64,000 nucleotides of DNA from positions 2,380,501-2,444,500 of the forward strand of contig NZ_JBFOHP010000002.1 in assembly GCF_040907265.1 (NCBI RefSeq), read 5' to 3'. This DNA comes from Streptomyces sclerotialus (GTDB taxonomy: Bacteria > Actinomycetota > Actinomycetes > Streptomycetales > Streptomycetaceae). Positions 1 through 8,015 of this stretch are shown in pieces (position 1 is the stretch's first letter; each line of letters begins with the position of its first letter). A program made the position numbers and the translations under genes. The notes under the pieces are model-generated. The model had not been told where the DNA came from, did not search any database, and saw only the letters and a list, made by a program, of their open reading frames with translations.

Positions 1-605
1 CGGCCGAAGTTGCCGCGGTCGACCTTGAGGGTCTTCAGGTCGCGGGTGTTCACCCCGATGATCTTCGCGCCCGCGGCCACCGCGCGCTCGACCTCTTCCT
101 CGTCGTGCGCCTCGACCAGCGGGGTCAGCCCGATCGACTCGGCCCGCTCGATGAGCGAGACCAGCGCCTCCTGGTCCAGCGCCGCCACGATCAGCAGCGC
201 CAGGTCGGCGCCGTACGCGCGGGCCTCCCACAGCTGGTAGGCGCTGACGATGAAGTCCTTGCGCAGGACCGGGATGTCGACCTTGGCCCGGACGGCCTCC
301 AGGTCGGCCAGCGAGCCGCCGAAGCGGCGCTGCTCGGTGAGGACGGAGATGACGGCGGCGCCGCCCACTTCGTAGTCGGCGGCGAGCCCGGCCGGGTCGG
401 CGATGGCGGCCAGCGCGCCCTTGGACGGGCTGGAGCGCTTGACCTCGCAGATCACGCGGATGCCGTCACCCTTGAGCGCGGCCACGCCGTCCTTGGCGGG
501 GGCTGCCTTCTTAGCCCGCTCCTTGAGCTCGTCGAGGCTGACGCGCGCCTGCCGCTCGGCGAGGTCGGCGCGGACTCCGTCGATGATCTCGTCGAGCACA
601 CTCAC
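1..605 (-). CDS. trpC: Indole-3-glycerol phosphate synthase, 3' end outside window
   Basis: Closes the indole ring in tryptophan synthesis (CdRP to indole-3-glycerol phosphate), a cytoplasmic TIM-barrel enzyme. About 201 N-terminal residues are visible; the C-terminal quarter lies beyond base 1. The family motif [13 protein letters not shown], with its catalytic lysine, sits near residue 50, and VLRKDFIV and [10 protein letters not shown] follow at the expected spacing. The GTG at 605 gives the [12 protein letters not shown] start seen in Streptomyces homologues. The gene reads out of the window, presumably toward trpB and trpA. Family identity is firm; the start is inferred from similarity. 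Confidence 0.95.
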   Translation of the reverse strand, partial: MSVLDEIIDGVRADLAERQARVSLDELKERAKKAAPAKDGVAALKGDGIRVICEVKRSSPSKGALAAIADPAGLAADYEVGGAAVISVLTEQRRFGGSLADLEAVRAKVDIPVLRKDFIVSAYQLWEARAYGADLALLIVAALDQEALVSLIERAESIGLTPLVEAHDEEEVERAVAAGAKIIGVNTRDLKTLKVDRGNFG

Positions 606-802
606 GCGAGCGGCCTCCTTCTTGAGCGGTGGAGGGAAACTGTCGCCCCCGGGGACACGGTGCGCTCCCAGCAGGCACTCCGATGGTATCCGGCCAGCGG
701 CGCCCGGCCCCGCATCCGGCCGCCCTCGGTCCCACAACATGGACAGATACCGGCAGATATCGGCCGGGTGAGCGCACCCCTGGAGCAGCGGAAAATCGCC
801 GC

Positions 803-1261
803 TCACGGGGCGAGCGCCGATCCCGCGGGCAGGTTGCGGACCACGGTGAAGAGCAGCACGGCACCGCCGGCCGGCCACCAGTGGAAGGGGCTCGGCCGCG
901 GCCCGGCGGCCGGCAGCCCACGGACGGCCCGGGCCAGCCGGACCGTCCAGAACACCGCGAACGCCGCGTAACCGATCACTGCCAGGGCGTTGGCCCCGAG
1001 CGCCGCGCCCAGGTCACCGTGCGCGACCGCGTAGGCGCTGCGGAGCCCGCCGCACGCCGGGCAGAAGATCCCGGTGAGCTCCAGCAGCGGGCAGACGGGG
1101 TAGTGGCCGGCCTCATGGGGGTCGACGGCGCCGACGTACCCGAAGGCCGCCACGGCCGCCGCCAGGGCGCCCAGCGGGGCCGCGAGACGGCGCGCGAGGC
1201 CGCGGCGGGCCGCCGGTGCCGGGGGCGGGCCGTCCGGGGTACGCGCCACGGGTTCCGTCAC
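803..1261 (-). CDS. DUF2752 family membrane protein
   Basis: A 152-residue membrane protein of unknown function. It carries the DUF2752 signature, a Pro-rich Cys motif ([19 protein letters not shown]) after the first hydrophobic segment, followed by two more membrane segments. The GTG at 1261 is chosen because residues upstream of it look like out-of-frame coding. It lies between trpC and the HGxxPAAW gene on the same strand, an arrangement familiar from Streptomyces trp regions. The paired cysteines suggest metal or redox chemistry, but this is not shown. Confidence 0.85.
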   Translation of the reverse strand: MTEPVARTPDGPPPAPAARRGLARRLAAPLGALAAAVAAFGYVGAVDPHEAGHYPVCPLLELTGIFCPACGGLRSAYAVAHGDLGAALGANALAVIGYAAFAVFWTVRLARAVRGLPAAGPRPSPFHWWPAGGAVLLFTVVRNLPAGSALAP

Positions 1262-1414
1262 GGTCCCGATTGTCCCCCGGTACGCGCGAAGGCGCAGCTG
1301 CCCGGCGGCCGCACGGGGCACTCCGCGCCATGCGCGCGGGGCGTGCGGAACGGCCGGGAAGCCGCGCCTACGTCGGGCCGGCGGGCCGGATCCGGTGTCC
1401 GGCCGCCGACGGGG

Positions 1415-1642
1415 TCAGCTCTGGGTCTGCGGCCGGCCCTTGGACCGCTTCGGGGCGGAACCCAGGCCCGCGGCGTGCATGATGCCGCCCACGACCGCAC
1501 CGGCGAAGATGAGGACCACGCCGACCCAGAAGCCGGGCACGTTGGCCAGCACGGTGAAGGCGCCCGCGACGCAGAAGCCGATGAAGGAAATGATGACGCC
1601 GGTCCACGCAGCCGGGGTGTGTCCGTGGCCGTTGCTCGACAT
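1415..1642 (-). CDS. HGxxPAAW family small membrane protein
   Basis: A 75-residue actinobacterial protein named for its N-terminal HGHTPAAW motif at residues 6-13. Two hydrophobic segments follow (about 15-35 and 40-60), then a short basic Lys/Arg tail. Length and layout match the family, whose function is unknown. ATG start at 1642 with a GAGGAGC-type ribosome site just upstream. It is part of the conserved set of small membrane proteins between trpE and trpC. Confidence 0.88.
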   Translation of the reverse strand: MSSNGHGHTPAAWTGVIISFIGFCVAGAFTVLANVPGFWVGVVLIFAGAVVGGIMHAAGLGSAPKRSKGRPQTQS

Positions 1643-1766
1643 GAATGCTCCTCGTTGCTTTCTCGCGCCTGGGTCGGGGCGCGGCGTTCGCTCGGAATCA
1701 TTGTCCCTGATGCGCGGGGTGGGCCCGCCATCGGGTCGGTACGGACCGGTGACGGCCGTCCCCTGT

Positions 1767-1801
1767 GCGGTGGGGTCCTCCCCCTACGCGGTGGGGTCCT
1801 C
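1767..1801. repeat. 21-bp tandem duplication across a stop codon
   Basis: The 14-base unit GCGGTGGGGTCCTC occurs at 1767-1780 and again at 1788-1801, a period of 21 bases. On the minus strand the second copy encodes the last residues (EDPTA) of the TIGR02234 protein, and the first copy lies just after its stop. It looks like an in-frame duplication fixed behind the stop codon. Confidence 0.75.
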
Positions 1802-2446
1802 GCCGCGGTCCAGCGACTTCCAGATCTCCTCCGGGCGGTCCAGGTCCGGCCGCGCGGCGGCGCGGCGCGGGCCGCGCGCGGCCCGGGGGCTGCCCGCCGC
1901 GCGCTCGTAACGCCCGGACATCGCGGGCCAGCGCCGCCCGTACACCAGCGCCAGCAGCCCGGCGACGAGCAGCAGCACGCCGCCGCCGGCCGCCACCCAG
2001 GGCCAGGCGGTGTGGGCCACGTGCTGGACGCCGGCGCCGCTCATGCCGGTGGCGGTGGCGGCCTTGGCCTTCAGGGCCGAGGTGTCGGCGTTGCCGAGGA
2101 GGGCGCCGACGACGATGCCGGCGCCGCTCAGCGTCAGCAGCGCGGCGACGGCGACGCGGCCGGCGCCGCGCACGGCGAAGACGGCGACCAGCGCGGCGAG
2201 CCCGACCACGGCGAGCGCGCCGGGCACGCCGGTGATGTCCTGGCCCGACGCCTTCTGCGGCAGCTCGCCCTGGGCGACCACGGCGGTGGCGGTCGCCCAG
2301 GTACGGCCGGAGGACAGCAGGGCCAGGGCGGCGCCGAGCGCTCCGAGGAGGAGGGCGAGGGCGAGGGCCTTCCGCGCGGGTCTGACCGACGGGGGTTCGG
2401 CCGACACGGCGGGGGCGTCGGTGCGGGGCGGGGGTACGGCACTCAC
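1784..2446 (-). CDS. TIGR02234 / Trp-region conserved membrane protein
   Basis: A 220-residue integral membrane protein of the family named for its place beside actinobacterial trp genes. It has a short polar N-terminus rich in Pro and Ala, about four hydrophobic segments (roughly residues 25-45, 75-95, 100-120 and 150-170), and a charged C-terminal tail ending LDRGEDPTA. The GTG at 2446 gives VSAVPPPRTD, a sensible start just before the first membrane segment. It follows trpE with a 56-base gap and is probably co-transcribed. Function unknown. Confidence 0.85.
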   Translation of the reverse strand: MSAVPPPRTDAPAVSAEPPSVRPARKALALALLLGALGAALALLSSGRTWATATAVVAQGELPQKASGQDITGVPGALAVVGLAALVAVFAVRGAGRVAVAALLTLSGAGIVVGALLGNADTSALKAKAATATGMSGAGVQHVAHTAWPWVAAGGGVLLLVAGLLALVYGRRWPAMSGRYERAAGSPRAARGPRRAAARPDLDRPEEIWKSLDRGEDPTA

Positions 2447-2502
2447 ATGTACCACTATCGCGTACGTCGCCGGGCGGCCGCCCGCGCGGGTACCGGCGGG
2501 CG

Positions 2503-4038
2503 TCAGCCGCTGAGGCTGTTGGCCGTGTTCACCGCCCGCAGCACCGCCGCCGCCTTGTTGCGGCATTCGGCGTCCTCGGCCGCCGGGTCGGAGTCGGCGA
2601 CGATGCCCGCACCGGCCTGGACGTACGCCGTGCCGTCGCGGAGCAGGGCCGTACGGATGGCGATGGCGGTGTCGGAGTCGCCGGCGAAGTCGAGGTAGCC
2701 CACGCAGCCGCCGTAGACGCCGCGCCGGGTGGGCTCCAGCTCCTCGATGATCTGCAGGGCGCGCGGCTTCGGGGCGCCCGAGAGCGTGCCGGCCGGGAAG
2801 CAGGCGGTCAGCACGTCGAAGGCGGTGCGGCCCTCGGCGACCGTGCCGGTGACCGTGGAGACGATGTGCATGACGTGGCTGTAGCGCTCGATGGACATGA
2901 AGTCCACGACCTCGACGCTGCCGGGCTCGCAGACCCGGCCCAGGTCGTTGCGGCCCAGGTCGACCAGCATCAGGTGCTCGGCGCGCTCCTTGGGGTCGGC
3001 CAGCAGTTCGTCGGCGAGCGCCTGGTCCAGCTGCGGGGTGCCGCCGCGCGGCCGGGTGCCGGCGATGGGGTGCAGCATCGCCTGCCCGTCCTCGACCTTG
3101 ACCAGCGCCTCGGGGCTGGAGCCGACGACGTCGAAGGGGAGGCCGTCGCCGCCCTCGAAGCGGAAGAGGTACATGTACGGGCTCGGGTTGGTGGCCCGCA
3201 GCACCCGGTAGACGTCCAGCGCGGAGGCCGTGCACGGCGTCTCGAAGCGCTGCGAGGGCACGACCTGGAAGGCCTCGCCGGCCCGGATGCGCTCCTTGAT
3301 GTCCTCGACCGCGTCCTTGAAGGCGTCGCCGCCCCACTTCGCGGTGTACTCGGGCAGCTCGGAGGCCGGGAGCGCGGCGGCGTTCGACGGGGCCGGGCGG
3401 CTCAGGTCGTACGCCATGGTGTCGAGGCGGGCCACGGCGTCCGCGTACGCCTCGTCGACGCCGGTGTCCAGGTCGTTGTGGTTGATGGCGTTGGCGATCA
3501 GCAGGACCGTGCCGTTCCAGTGGTCCAGCACGGCGAGGTCCGAGGTGAGCAGCATGGTCAGCTCGGGCAGCCGCAGCTCGTCCTCGGTGGCGTCGCCGAT
3601 CTTCTCCAGGCGGCGGACGATGTCGTAGCCGAGGTAGCCGACCATGCCGCCGGTGAAGGGCGGCAGGCCCTGGCCCTCGATGAGGTCGCGCGGGGTGTGC
3701 AGGGTCTCGACGGTCTCGCGCAGCGCGGCGAGCGGGTCGCCGCCGGTGGGCACGCCGACCGGCGGGGTGCCGAGCCAGTGGGCCTGCCCGTCGCGGGCGG
3801 TGAGGGTGGCGGCGCTGCGGACGCCGATGAAGGAGTAGCGGGACCAGCTGCGGCCGTTCTCGGCCGATTCCAGGAGGAAGGTGCCGGGGCGCTCCGCCGC
3901 GAGCTTGCGGTACAGGCCCACCGGGGTGTCGCCGTCCGCGAGGAGCCGCCGGGTGACCGGGATGACCCGGCGGTCCTTCGCGAGGGTGCGGAAGTTTTCG
4001 AGGTCCGGAGTCGCGGTGCCGGTGGTTCCCGTGGTCAT
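2503..4038 (-). CDS. trpE: Anthranilate synthase component I
   Basis: Converts chorismate to anthranilate, the first committed step of tryptophan synthesis, using ammonia supplied by a TrpG partner not present in this window. At 511 residues it is a stand-alone component I, not a TrpEG fusion. The N-terminal [18 protein letters not shown] stretch matches the tryptophan feedback site. The C-terminal chorismate-binding domain shows [29 protein letters not shown] and [12 protein letters not shown] in order. A TAGGAT -10 box lies eight bases before the ATG, so the mRNA probably has almost no leader. No Trp-rich leader peptide is seen. Confidence 0.97.
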   Translation of the reverse strand: MTTGTTGTATPDLENFRTLAKDRRVIPVTRRLLADGDTPVGLYRKLAAERPGTFLLESAENGRSWSRYSFIGVRSAATLTARDGQAHWLGTPPVGVPTGGDPLAALRETVETLHTPRDLIEGQGLPPFTGGMVGYLGYDIVRRLEKIGDATEDELRLPELTMLLTSDLAVLDHWNGTVLLIANAINHNDLDTGVDEAYADAVARLDTMAYDLSRPAPSNAAALPASELPEYTAKWGGDAFKDAVEDIKERIRAGEAFQVVPSQRFETPCTASALDVYRVLRATNPSPYMYLFRFEGGDGLPFDVVGSSPEALVKVEDGQAMLHPIAGTRPRGGTPQLDQALADELLADPKERAEHLMLVDLGRNDLGRVCEPGSVEVVDFMSIERYSHVMHIVSTVTGTVAEGRTAFDVLTACFPAGTLSGAPKPRALQIIEELEPTRRGVYGGCVGYLDFAGDSDTAIAIRTALLRDGTAYVQAGAGIVADSDPAAEDAECRNKAAAVLRAVNTANSLSG

Positions 4039-4046
4039 GACAGCGG

Positions 4047-4052
4047 ATCCTA
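4047..4052 (-). promoter_or_regulatory. Probable -10 box of trpE
   Basis: Minus strand TAGGAT (TAGNNT consensus) ends eight bases before the trpE ATG at 4038, which would start transcription at or within a few bases of the start codon. No convincing -35 box was found and no Shine-Dalgarno sequence lies between. Confidence 0.5.
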
Positions 4053-4099
4053 GTGGCGATCAGCGGCGGACGGGCGGCACGTCCGGGTACTGACCGGCC

Positions 4100-4120
4100 C
4101 CGCCGGACACGGTCCGGCGG
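4100..4120 (-). terminator. Hairpin after hisI
   Basis: Nine perfect base pairs (CCGCCGGAC / GTCCGGCGG) with a 3-base loop, five bases beyond the hisI stop. GC-rich with no U tract, as is usual in Streptomyces. Confidence 0.7.
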
Positions 4121-4125
4121 CGCGG

Positions 4126-4509
4126 TCAGCCCTCGGGGAGCAGGACGTCCTCGTCGAAGCAGGTCCGGGCGCCGGTGTGGCAGGCCGCGCCGACCTGGTC
4201 CACCTTGACCAGGACGGTGTCCGCGTCGCAGTCCAGGGCGACGGACTTCACGTGCTGGACGTGCCCGGAGGTGTCGCCCTTGACCCAGTACTCCTGACGG
4301 CTGCGGCTCCAGTAGGTGCAGCGTCCGGTGGTCAGCGTGCGGTGCAGCGCCTCGTCGTCCATCCAGCCCATCATCAGGACCTCGCCCGTGTCGTACTGCT
4401 GCGCGATGGCCGGGACCAGGCCGTCGGCGGTGCGCTTGAGCCGGGCGGCGATGGCCGGGTCCAGGGAGGCGCCGGAGGGGGTGGCCGGGGTGGCGGGACT
4501 GCTGCTCAT
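4126..4509 (-). CDS. hisI: Phosphoribosyl-AMP cyclohydrolase
   Basis: Opens the adenine ring of PR-AMP in histidine synthesis; a cytoplasmic zinc enzyme. The 127-residue product is the cyclohydrolase alone, without a HisE domain. Signature motifs are visible: [28 protein letters not shown], and the metal-binding region with DCDADT and CHTGARTCF near the C-terminus. The ATG at 4509 has GGAGGGC just upstream. It sits apart from the main his operon, directly upstream of trpE and separated from it by a hairpin. Confidence 0.96.
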   Translation of the reverse strand: MSSSPATPATPSGASLDPAIAARLKRTADGLVPAIAQQYDTGEVLMMGWMDDEALHRTLTTGRCTYWSRSRQEYWVKGDTSGHVQHVKSVALDCDADTVLVKVDQVGAACHTGARTCFDEDVLLPEG

Positions 4510-4542
4510 GCCCTCCATTGTGCCGTGCGGCATCATGCGGGC

Positions 4543-4662
4543 ATGAACGACCGGTATCCGCCCCCGGAGGACGACCGCGTGGCCAAGGTGGCGACGATCG
4601 TGCTGTGCTCGGTCTTCGTGGCGGCCGTGGTGGTGATGGCGGTGATCCTCGTCCAGGGGTGA
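4543..4662 (+). CDS. Small single-span membrane protein, 39 aa
   Basis: An ORF of 39 residues starting [20 protein letters not shown], with a polar, acidic N-terminus and one long hydrophobic helix (about residues 15-37). It is divergent from hisI, with the two starts 33 bases apart. The codons keep Streptomyces third-position GC bias and the single-span layout is typical of small conserved membrane proteins. Function unknown. No strong ribosome site is visible, so translation is less certain than for its neighbours. Confidence 0.6.
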   Translation: MNDRYPPPEDDRVAKVATIVLCSVFVAAVVVMAVILVQG

Positions 4663-4717
4663 CGGCGGGTGCGCAAGGGACCGCGCGGCGTCATGGCACG
4701 GGCGGCGGGGTCGGCCG

Positions 4718-4723
4718 TAGGGT
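4718..4723 (+). promoter_or_regulatory. -10 box for a leaderless mRNA
   Basis: TAGGGT ends six bases before the ATG at 4730, so transcription should start at the ATG itself. The intervening GAGGCC is too close to act as a normal ribosome site. No clear -35 box. Confidence 0.55.
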
Positions 4724-4729
4724 GAGGCC

Positions 4730-5362
4730 ATGTCGACCCATGCCAAGCGTGAACGACTTCTTCTCGCCGACCTGTTGGAGAGCGCGGGGCCCGAGGCGCC
4801 GACGCTGTGCGAGGGCTGGAGCGCGCAAGACCTGGCCGCCCATGTCGTGGTGCGCGAGCGGCGCGCGGACGCGGCCGGCGGCCTGGTGATCAAGCCGCTG
4901 GCGGCCCGCCTGAAGCGGGTGCAGAGCGAGTACGCCGCCAAGCCGTACGACGAGCTGATCCGGCTGATCAGGACCGGGCCGCCGAAGGTGTCGCCGTACG
5001 CACTGAAGCAGATCGACGAGGCGGCGAACACCGTGGAGTTCTTCGTGCACGCCGAGGACGTGCGGCGGGCCCGGCCGGACTGGACGCCGCGCGAGCTGAG
5101 CTCCGGCTTCGCCGACGCGCTGTGGTCCCGTATCGAGCGGATGGCCCGGGTGATGGGGCGGAAGGCCCCGGTGGGCGTGGTGCTGCGCCGGCCGGACGGG
5201 CAGACCGCGGTGGCGCACCGCGGCACGCCGGTGGTCACCGTCACCGGTGAGCCGGGCGAGCTGACGCTGTTCCTGTTCGGGCGGCAGGGCGCCGCCAAGG
5301 TCGAGCTGGACGGCGACAAGGAGGCGGTGGCCCGGCTCCAGGAGGCGAAGCTGGGGCTGTAG
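4730..5362 (+). CDS. TIGR03085 family (DinB-like) protein
   Basis: A 210-residue actinobacterial protein of the DinB / maleylpyruvate isomerase N-terminal superfamily, a four-helix bundle that often binds metal through histidines. The N-terminal [19 protein letters not shown] stretch (about residues 27-45) is the usual family hallmark and contains a candidate metal-binding His. The C-terminal half is a mixed domain with [13 protein letters not shown] and a strand-rich tail. No enzymatic role is established. In related genomes it lies between hisI and hisF; here about 8 kb of other genes follow. Confidence 0.85.
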   Translation: MSTHAKRERLLLADLLESAGPEAPTLCEGWSAQDLAAHVVVRERRADAAGGLVIKPLAARLKRVQSEYAAKPYDELIRLIRTGPPKVSPYALKQIDEAANTVEFFVHAEDVRRARPDWTPRELSSGFADALWSRIERMARVMGRKAPVGVVLRRPDGQTAVAHRGTPVVTVTGEPGELTLFLFGRQGAAKVELDGDKEAVARLQEAKLGL

Positions 5363-5372
5363 TCGGCGCGGA

Positions 5373-5411
5373 GGCGCGCGGGCCGGACGCCGTACGTCCG
5401 GCCCGCGCGCC
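5373..5411 (+). terminator. Terminator after the TIGR03085 gene
   Basis: A 17-bp perfect stem (arms 5373-5389 and 5395-5411) with a 5-base loop, 11 bases after the stop codon. Confidence 0.85.
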
Positions 5412-5422
5412 CCGCTTCCGTC

Positions 5423-5454
5423 CCCTCCCGGCCCGCTGCCGCGGGCCGGGAGGG
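5423..5454 (-). terminator. Second hairpin serving the converging YggS-like gene
   Basis: A 14-bp perfect stem (5423-5436 with 5441-5454) and TGCC loop, placed before the 3' end of the minus-strand gene that stops at 5489. With the hairpin at 5373 it isolates the two converging genes. Confidence 0.8.
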
Positions 5455-5488
5455 TCGCCTGCGAAGGCATGTCGGCCACGACAGCGGA

Positions 5489-6358
5489 TCAGGGAGTTTC
5501 CGGAGTTTCCGGCTTTCCCTGGCCGCCGGCGCGCCGCGGGCGGGGACCGAAGAGCGCGCGGCCCACCCGGATCACCGTCGCGCCCTCCGCCACCGCGGGC
5601 TCGAAGTCGGCGCTCGCGCCCGTGCCCACGCTCAGGCCGCTGAGGCCGTGCGCGGCGGCGAGCGAGCGGAGCAGCCGGAAGTGCGGGAGCGGGTCCTGGC
5701 CGGCCGGCGGCACGCACGTCAGGCCGACGACGGGGAGCCCGTACACGTCGCGGCATTCCTTGAGGAGGGCGTCGGCGGCTTCCAGCGGCACCCCGCCACG
5801 CTGCGGTTCGTCGCCGGTGCTGACCTGGACGTAGCAGTCGGGCCTGCGGCCGGTGCGGGCCATCGCGGCGGCGAGCGCCGCGGCCAGCGGTGCGCGGTCG
5901 ACGCTGTGCAGTACGTCGAAGCCGGTGACGGCCGCCGTCGCCTTACCGGTATGCAGCGGGCCGACGAGGTGCAGCCGGACGCCGGGGTGGCGGGCGCGCA
6001 GCGGCGGCCACTTGGCGCGGGCCTCCTGGACCCGGCTCTCCGCGAAGTCGCGCTGGCCGGCCTCCAGCGCGGCGGAGACGGCGTCCCGGGAGCGGTACTT
6101 GCTGACCGCGACGAGCGTCACGGAGCCGGGCGGGCGTCCGGCGCGCCGGCACGCCTCGTCCAGGCGACGGGTGAGGGCGGCGAGGCGCGTCGCGGCGTCC
6201 GGGAACGGCCCCGGGTCCGGACGGTGACTGTCCGGGGGCGCGCCGTCCGGAACGGTGCCGTCGCCCGCGCCGCCGTCGCCCGCGGAGCGATCGGCTGCCG
6301 CGCGGTCGGGCGTGGTGCGGTCGGATGTGGTGCGGTAGCTGGTGTGTTCCTCGTTCAT
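5489..6358 (-). CDS. YggS/YlmE-like PLP-binding protein (second copy in window)
   Basis: A 289-residue member of the YggS / alanine racemase N-terminal family, single-domain TIM barrels that bind pyridoxal phosphate and help vitamin B6 homeostasis. The PLP lysine is in [15 protein letters not shown] (about residue 90), followed by [24 protein letters not shown] and [14 protein letters not shown]. The first 55 residues are a low-complexity run of Thr, Ser, Asp, Arg and Gly that typical YggS proteins lack. It differs clearly from the dcw-cluster copy at 51.4 kb. The ATG at 6358 overlaps the stop of a 44-codon ORF (ATGA), which suggests translational coupling. Confidence 0.88.
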   Translation of the reverse strand: MNEEHTSYRTTSDRTTPDRAAADRSAGDGGAGDGTVPDGAPPDSHRPDPGPFPDAATRLAALTRRLDEACRRAGRPPGSVTLVAVSKYRSRDAVSAALEAGQRDFAESRVQEARAKWPPLRARHPGVRLHLVGPLHTGKATAAVTGFDVLHSVDRAPLAAALAAAMARTGRRPDCYVQVSTGDEPQRGGVPLEAADALLKECRDVYGLPVVGLTCVPPAGQDPLPHFRLLRSLAAAHGLSGLSVGTGASADFEPAVAEGATVIRVGRALFGPRPRRAGGQGKPETPETP

Positions 6359-6489
6359 TGCGTGTGACTCCCGGTGGGATTACGGCATTCGCACTCGGCG
6401 AATGTCCTCGCCGCCCCGGGTTCGGCAGTTCGCTGCAATTCGTACACTTCCGCGTGCGCGTTTCCGGCACCTTGCGCCGATGCGCTCAT
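6355..6489 (-). CDS. Tiny ORF (44 aa) coupled to the YggS-like gene
   Basis: An ORF starting MSASAQGAGNAHAEVYELQ and ending in a short Cys- and Glu-containing segment ([14 protein letters not shown]). The ATG at 6489 has GGGGAG five bases upstream, and the stop overlaps the next start as ATGA. About two thirds of third positions are G or C, lower than neighbouring genes, so coding is plausible but unproven. I do not recognise the product. It could be a leader peptide that couples translation, a small partner protein, or a peptide precursor. Confidence 0.5.
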   Translation of the reverse strand: MSASAQGAGNAHAEVYELQRTAEPGAARTFAECECRNPTGSHTQ

Positions 6490-6573
6490 GTGCGGCTCCC
6501 CCGAACCGTGCTGGACAGCATGCTGAAAAACGTGAAGAGGAAATCTCCGGACCGCGTCAGGACGTGCCGGCCG

Positions 6574-6756
6574 TCAGGAGACGACGGTCACCAGGGCTGA
6601 CGACGGCGCGAGACCGCGGGCGTACGAGCCGGCGGCGGTCTCGGCGAGGACTTCCGGGCGTGGCGCGGGCGGCCGGTCCGTGCATTCCCGCACGGCGACC
6701 GAAAGGCGTCCCGGCTTTACGGTGGGCGCGCCCGCGTAGACCTCTTCGAGCAGCAT
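6574..6756 (-). CDS. Small protein of 60 aa, unrecognised
   Basis: An ORF starting MLLEEVYAGAPTVKPGR, with one cysteine, a Pro-rich middle and an uncharged C-terminus ending ALVTVVS. About 85 percent of third codon positions are G or C, which argues for real coding. GGGGGA lies eight bases before the ATG. It is the first gene of a probable three-gene minus-strand unit (60-aa ORF, 85-base gap, 44-aa ORF, YggS-like gene), some 265 bases after the LysR stop. No family recognised. Confidence 0.55.
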   Translation of the reverse strand: MLLEEVYAGAPTVKPGRLSVAVRECTDRPPAPRPEVLAETAAGSYARGLAPSSALVTVVS

Positions 6757-7021
6757 CGTGATGTTCCCCCGTCCATTCCCCCGATTACCGCCCGCGTCAT
6801 GCCGGACGGCAAGTGAGGCATTGGTACACCGGCGGCCGCGGAATGAGCAACGGCATTCCGGAAATGTGCGTGGAAACCGCCGGTCGCGGAGCGGACGGCC
6901 ACGCCGCACGCGCCGCGCGGCGGCCCGTCACCAGGCAGGGGCGCACCTGCCGCCGTACGGCAATATCGCGACGTACTGGCCGGAAACCGACGTGTGTGCC
7001 CGTGCGCCCGCAGGGGCGGGG

Positions 7022-7921
7022 TCAGTCCGCAGCCGTCCCGGGCGCCAGGTGGCGGACGAGGATCCGCTGCAGCTCACGGGCCGCGCGGGGCGGTGAGACA
7101 TCGGCGCGGTGCGCGACGGAGATGTTGCGGTGCAGGCCCGGCGCGGCGAACGGGGTGGCGCGCAGCCCGGCGCGCTCGGCGACCATGACGGGCACGACGG
7201 CGACGCCGAGCCCGGCCCGTACGAAGCCGAGGACGGCGTCCATCTCGCCGCCCTCCACCGTGAACACCGGCTCGAAGCCGGCCGTCCGGCACGCGGCGAC
7301 CGTGAATTCGCGCAGATCGTAGCCGCGCCGGAACATCACCAGCGGATGGTCGCGCAGGTCGTCGACGCGGATGCGCGTGCGGCGCACCGGGGGCGGGGCG
7401 TCCGGCGCGGAGACCACGACCAGCTCCTCGCGCAGCAGCTCGGCGGTGGCGAGGGCGGGGGCCTGCACCGGCAGCGGGGTGATGACCAGGGCGAGATCCA
7501 GTTCGCCCGCGGCGAGTACCCGCACCAGGTCCTGGGAGCCGCTCTCGTGCACCTGGAGGTCGACGCCCGGGTAGCGGTCGTGGAAGGCGCGCAGCACGTC
7601 GGGGACGACGGAGGCGCAGAGGCTGGGCGGGGCGCCGAGCCGCAGCCGGCCGCGGCGCAGCCCGGCGACCTCCTGGACCTCGCGCCGGGCGGTGTCCGCG
7701 TCGGCGAGGATCCGGCGGGCGAACGGCAGCAGCGTCTCGCCGGCGTCGGTGAGGGTGATGTGACCGCGCGCCCGGTGGAACAGCTCGGCGCCCAGCTCCC
7801 GTTCCAGGGACCGGATCTGCTGGGAGAGCGAAGGCTGGGCGACATGCTCCCGCTCGGCGGCGCGGGTGAAGTGCCGGGTGTCGGCGACGGCCGCGAAATA
7901 GCGGAGCTGCTGGAGCTGCAT
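7022..7921 (-). CDS. LysR family transcription regulator
   Basis: A 299-residue LysR regulator. The N-terminal winged helix-turn-helix reads LRYFAAVADTRHFTRAAE then VAQPSLSQQIRSLERELGAELF, followed by the linker helix and a substrate-binding domain starting near residue 90 (GRLRLGAPPSLCAS). It faces sdhCAB, with a 94-base shared upstream region carrying a perfect inverted repeat, so it most likely controls sdhCAB and itself. TATCCT ends six bases before its ATG, predicting a leaderless mRNA. The effector is unknown; a C4-dicarboxylate would fit the target but this is inference. Confidence 0.93.
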   Translation of the reverse strand: MQLQQLRYFAAVADTRHFTRAAEREHVAQPSLSQQIRSLERELGAELFHRARGHITLTDAGETLLPFARRILADADTARREVQEVAGLRRGRLRLGAPPSLCASVVPDVLRAFHDRYPGVDLQVHESGSQDLVRVLAAGELDLALVITPLPVQAPALATAELLREELVVVSAPDAPPPVRRTRIRVDDLRDHPLVMFRRGYDLREFTVAACRTAGFEPVFTVEGGEMDAVLGFVRAGLGVAVVPVMVAERAGLRATPFAAPGLHRNISVAHRADVSPPRAARELQRILVRHLAPGTAAD

Positions 7922-7927
7922 GCGGCC

Positions 7928-7933
7928 AGGATA
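7928..7933 (-). promoter_or_regulatory. -10 box of the lysR gene
   Basis: Minus-strand TATCCT, then six bases to the ATG at 7921, so the mRNA should start at the ATG. It lies next to the LysR-type inverted repeat, consistent with autoregulation. Confidence 0.5.
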
Positions 7934-7943
7934 GTGGCTCGAT

Positions 7944-7967
7944 AGCTCATGCCTATGAAAATGAGCT
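7944..7967. promoter_or_regulatory. Probable LysR operator
   Basis: Perfect inverted repeat AGCTCAT-N10-ATGAGCT between the divergent lysR and sdhC genes. If sdhC transcription starts at 8016 the repeat spans about -72 to -49, the usual site for LysR activator binding. Confidence 0.6.
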
Positions 7968-7977
7968 CCACCATGTC

Positions 7978-8008
7978 TTGGACTGATGGCTTACGGCGTC
8001 CTTACCGT
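7978..8008 (+). promoter_or_regulatory. Candidate sdhCAB promoter
   Basis: TTGGAC (7978-7983) and TACCGT (8003-8008) with a 19-base spacer. Seven bases separate the -10 box from the ATG at 8016, so the transcript would be leaderless. The long spacer fits a promoter that needs an activator. Confidence 0.45.
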
Positions 8009-8015
8009 CGTGGCC

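Noticed and set aside
105..971. Long plus-strand ORFs opposite trpC and other minus-strand genes
   Set aside because: Typical high-GC antisense shadows; translation is rich in Arg, Gly and Ala with no motif.
6342..6761. Plus-strand 139-codon ORF opposite the small-ORF unit
   Set aside because: Arg/Pro-rich shadow without family features; lies antisense to better supported ORFs.
6717..6902. 61-codon minus-strand ORF overlapping the 60-codon ORF in another frame
   Set aside because: Codon bias is lost in its second half and the overlapping frame has better third-position GC.
7986..8015. Earlier ATG for sdhC
   Set aside because: It would add MAYGVLTVVA, which does not match related proteins, and it lies upstream of the predicted transcription start.
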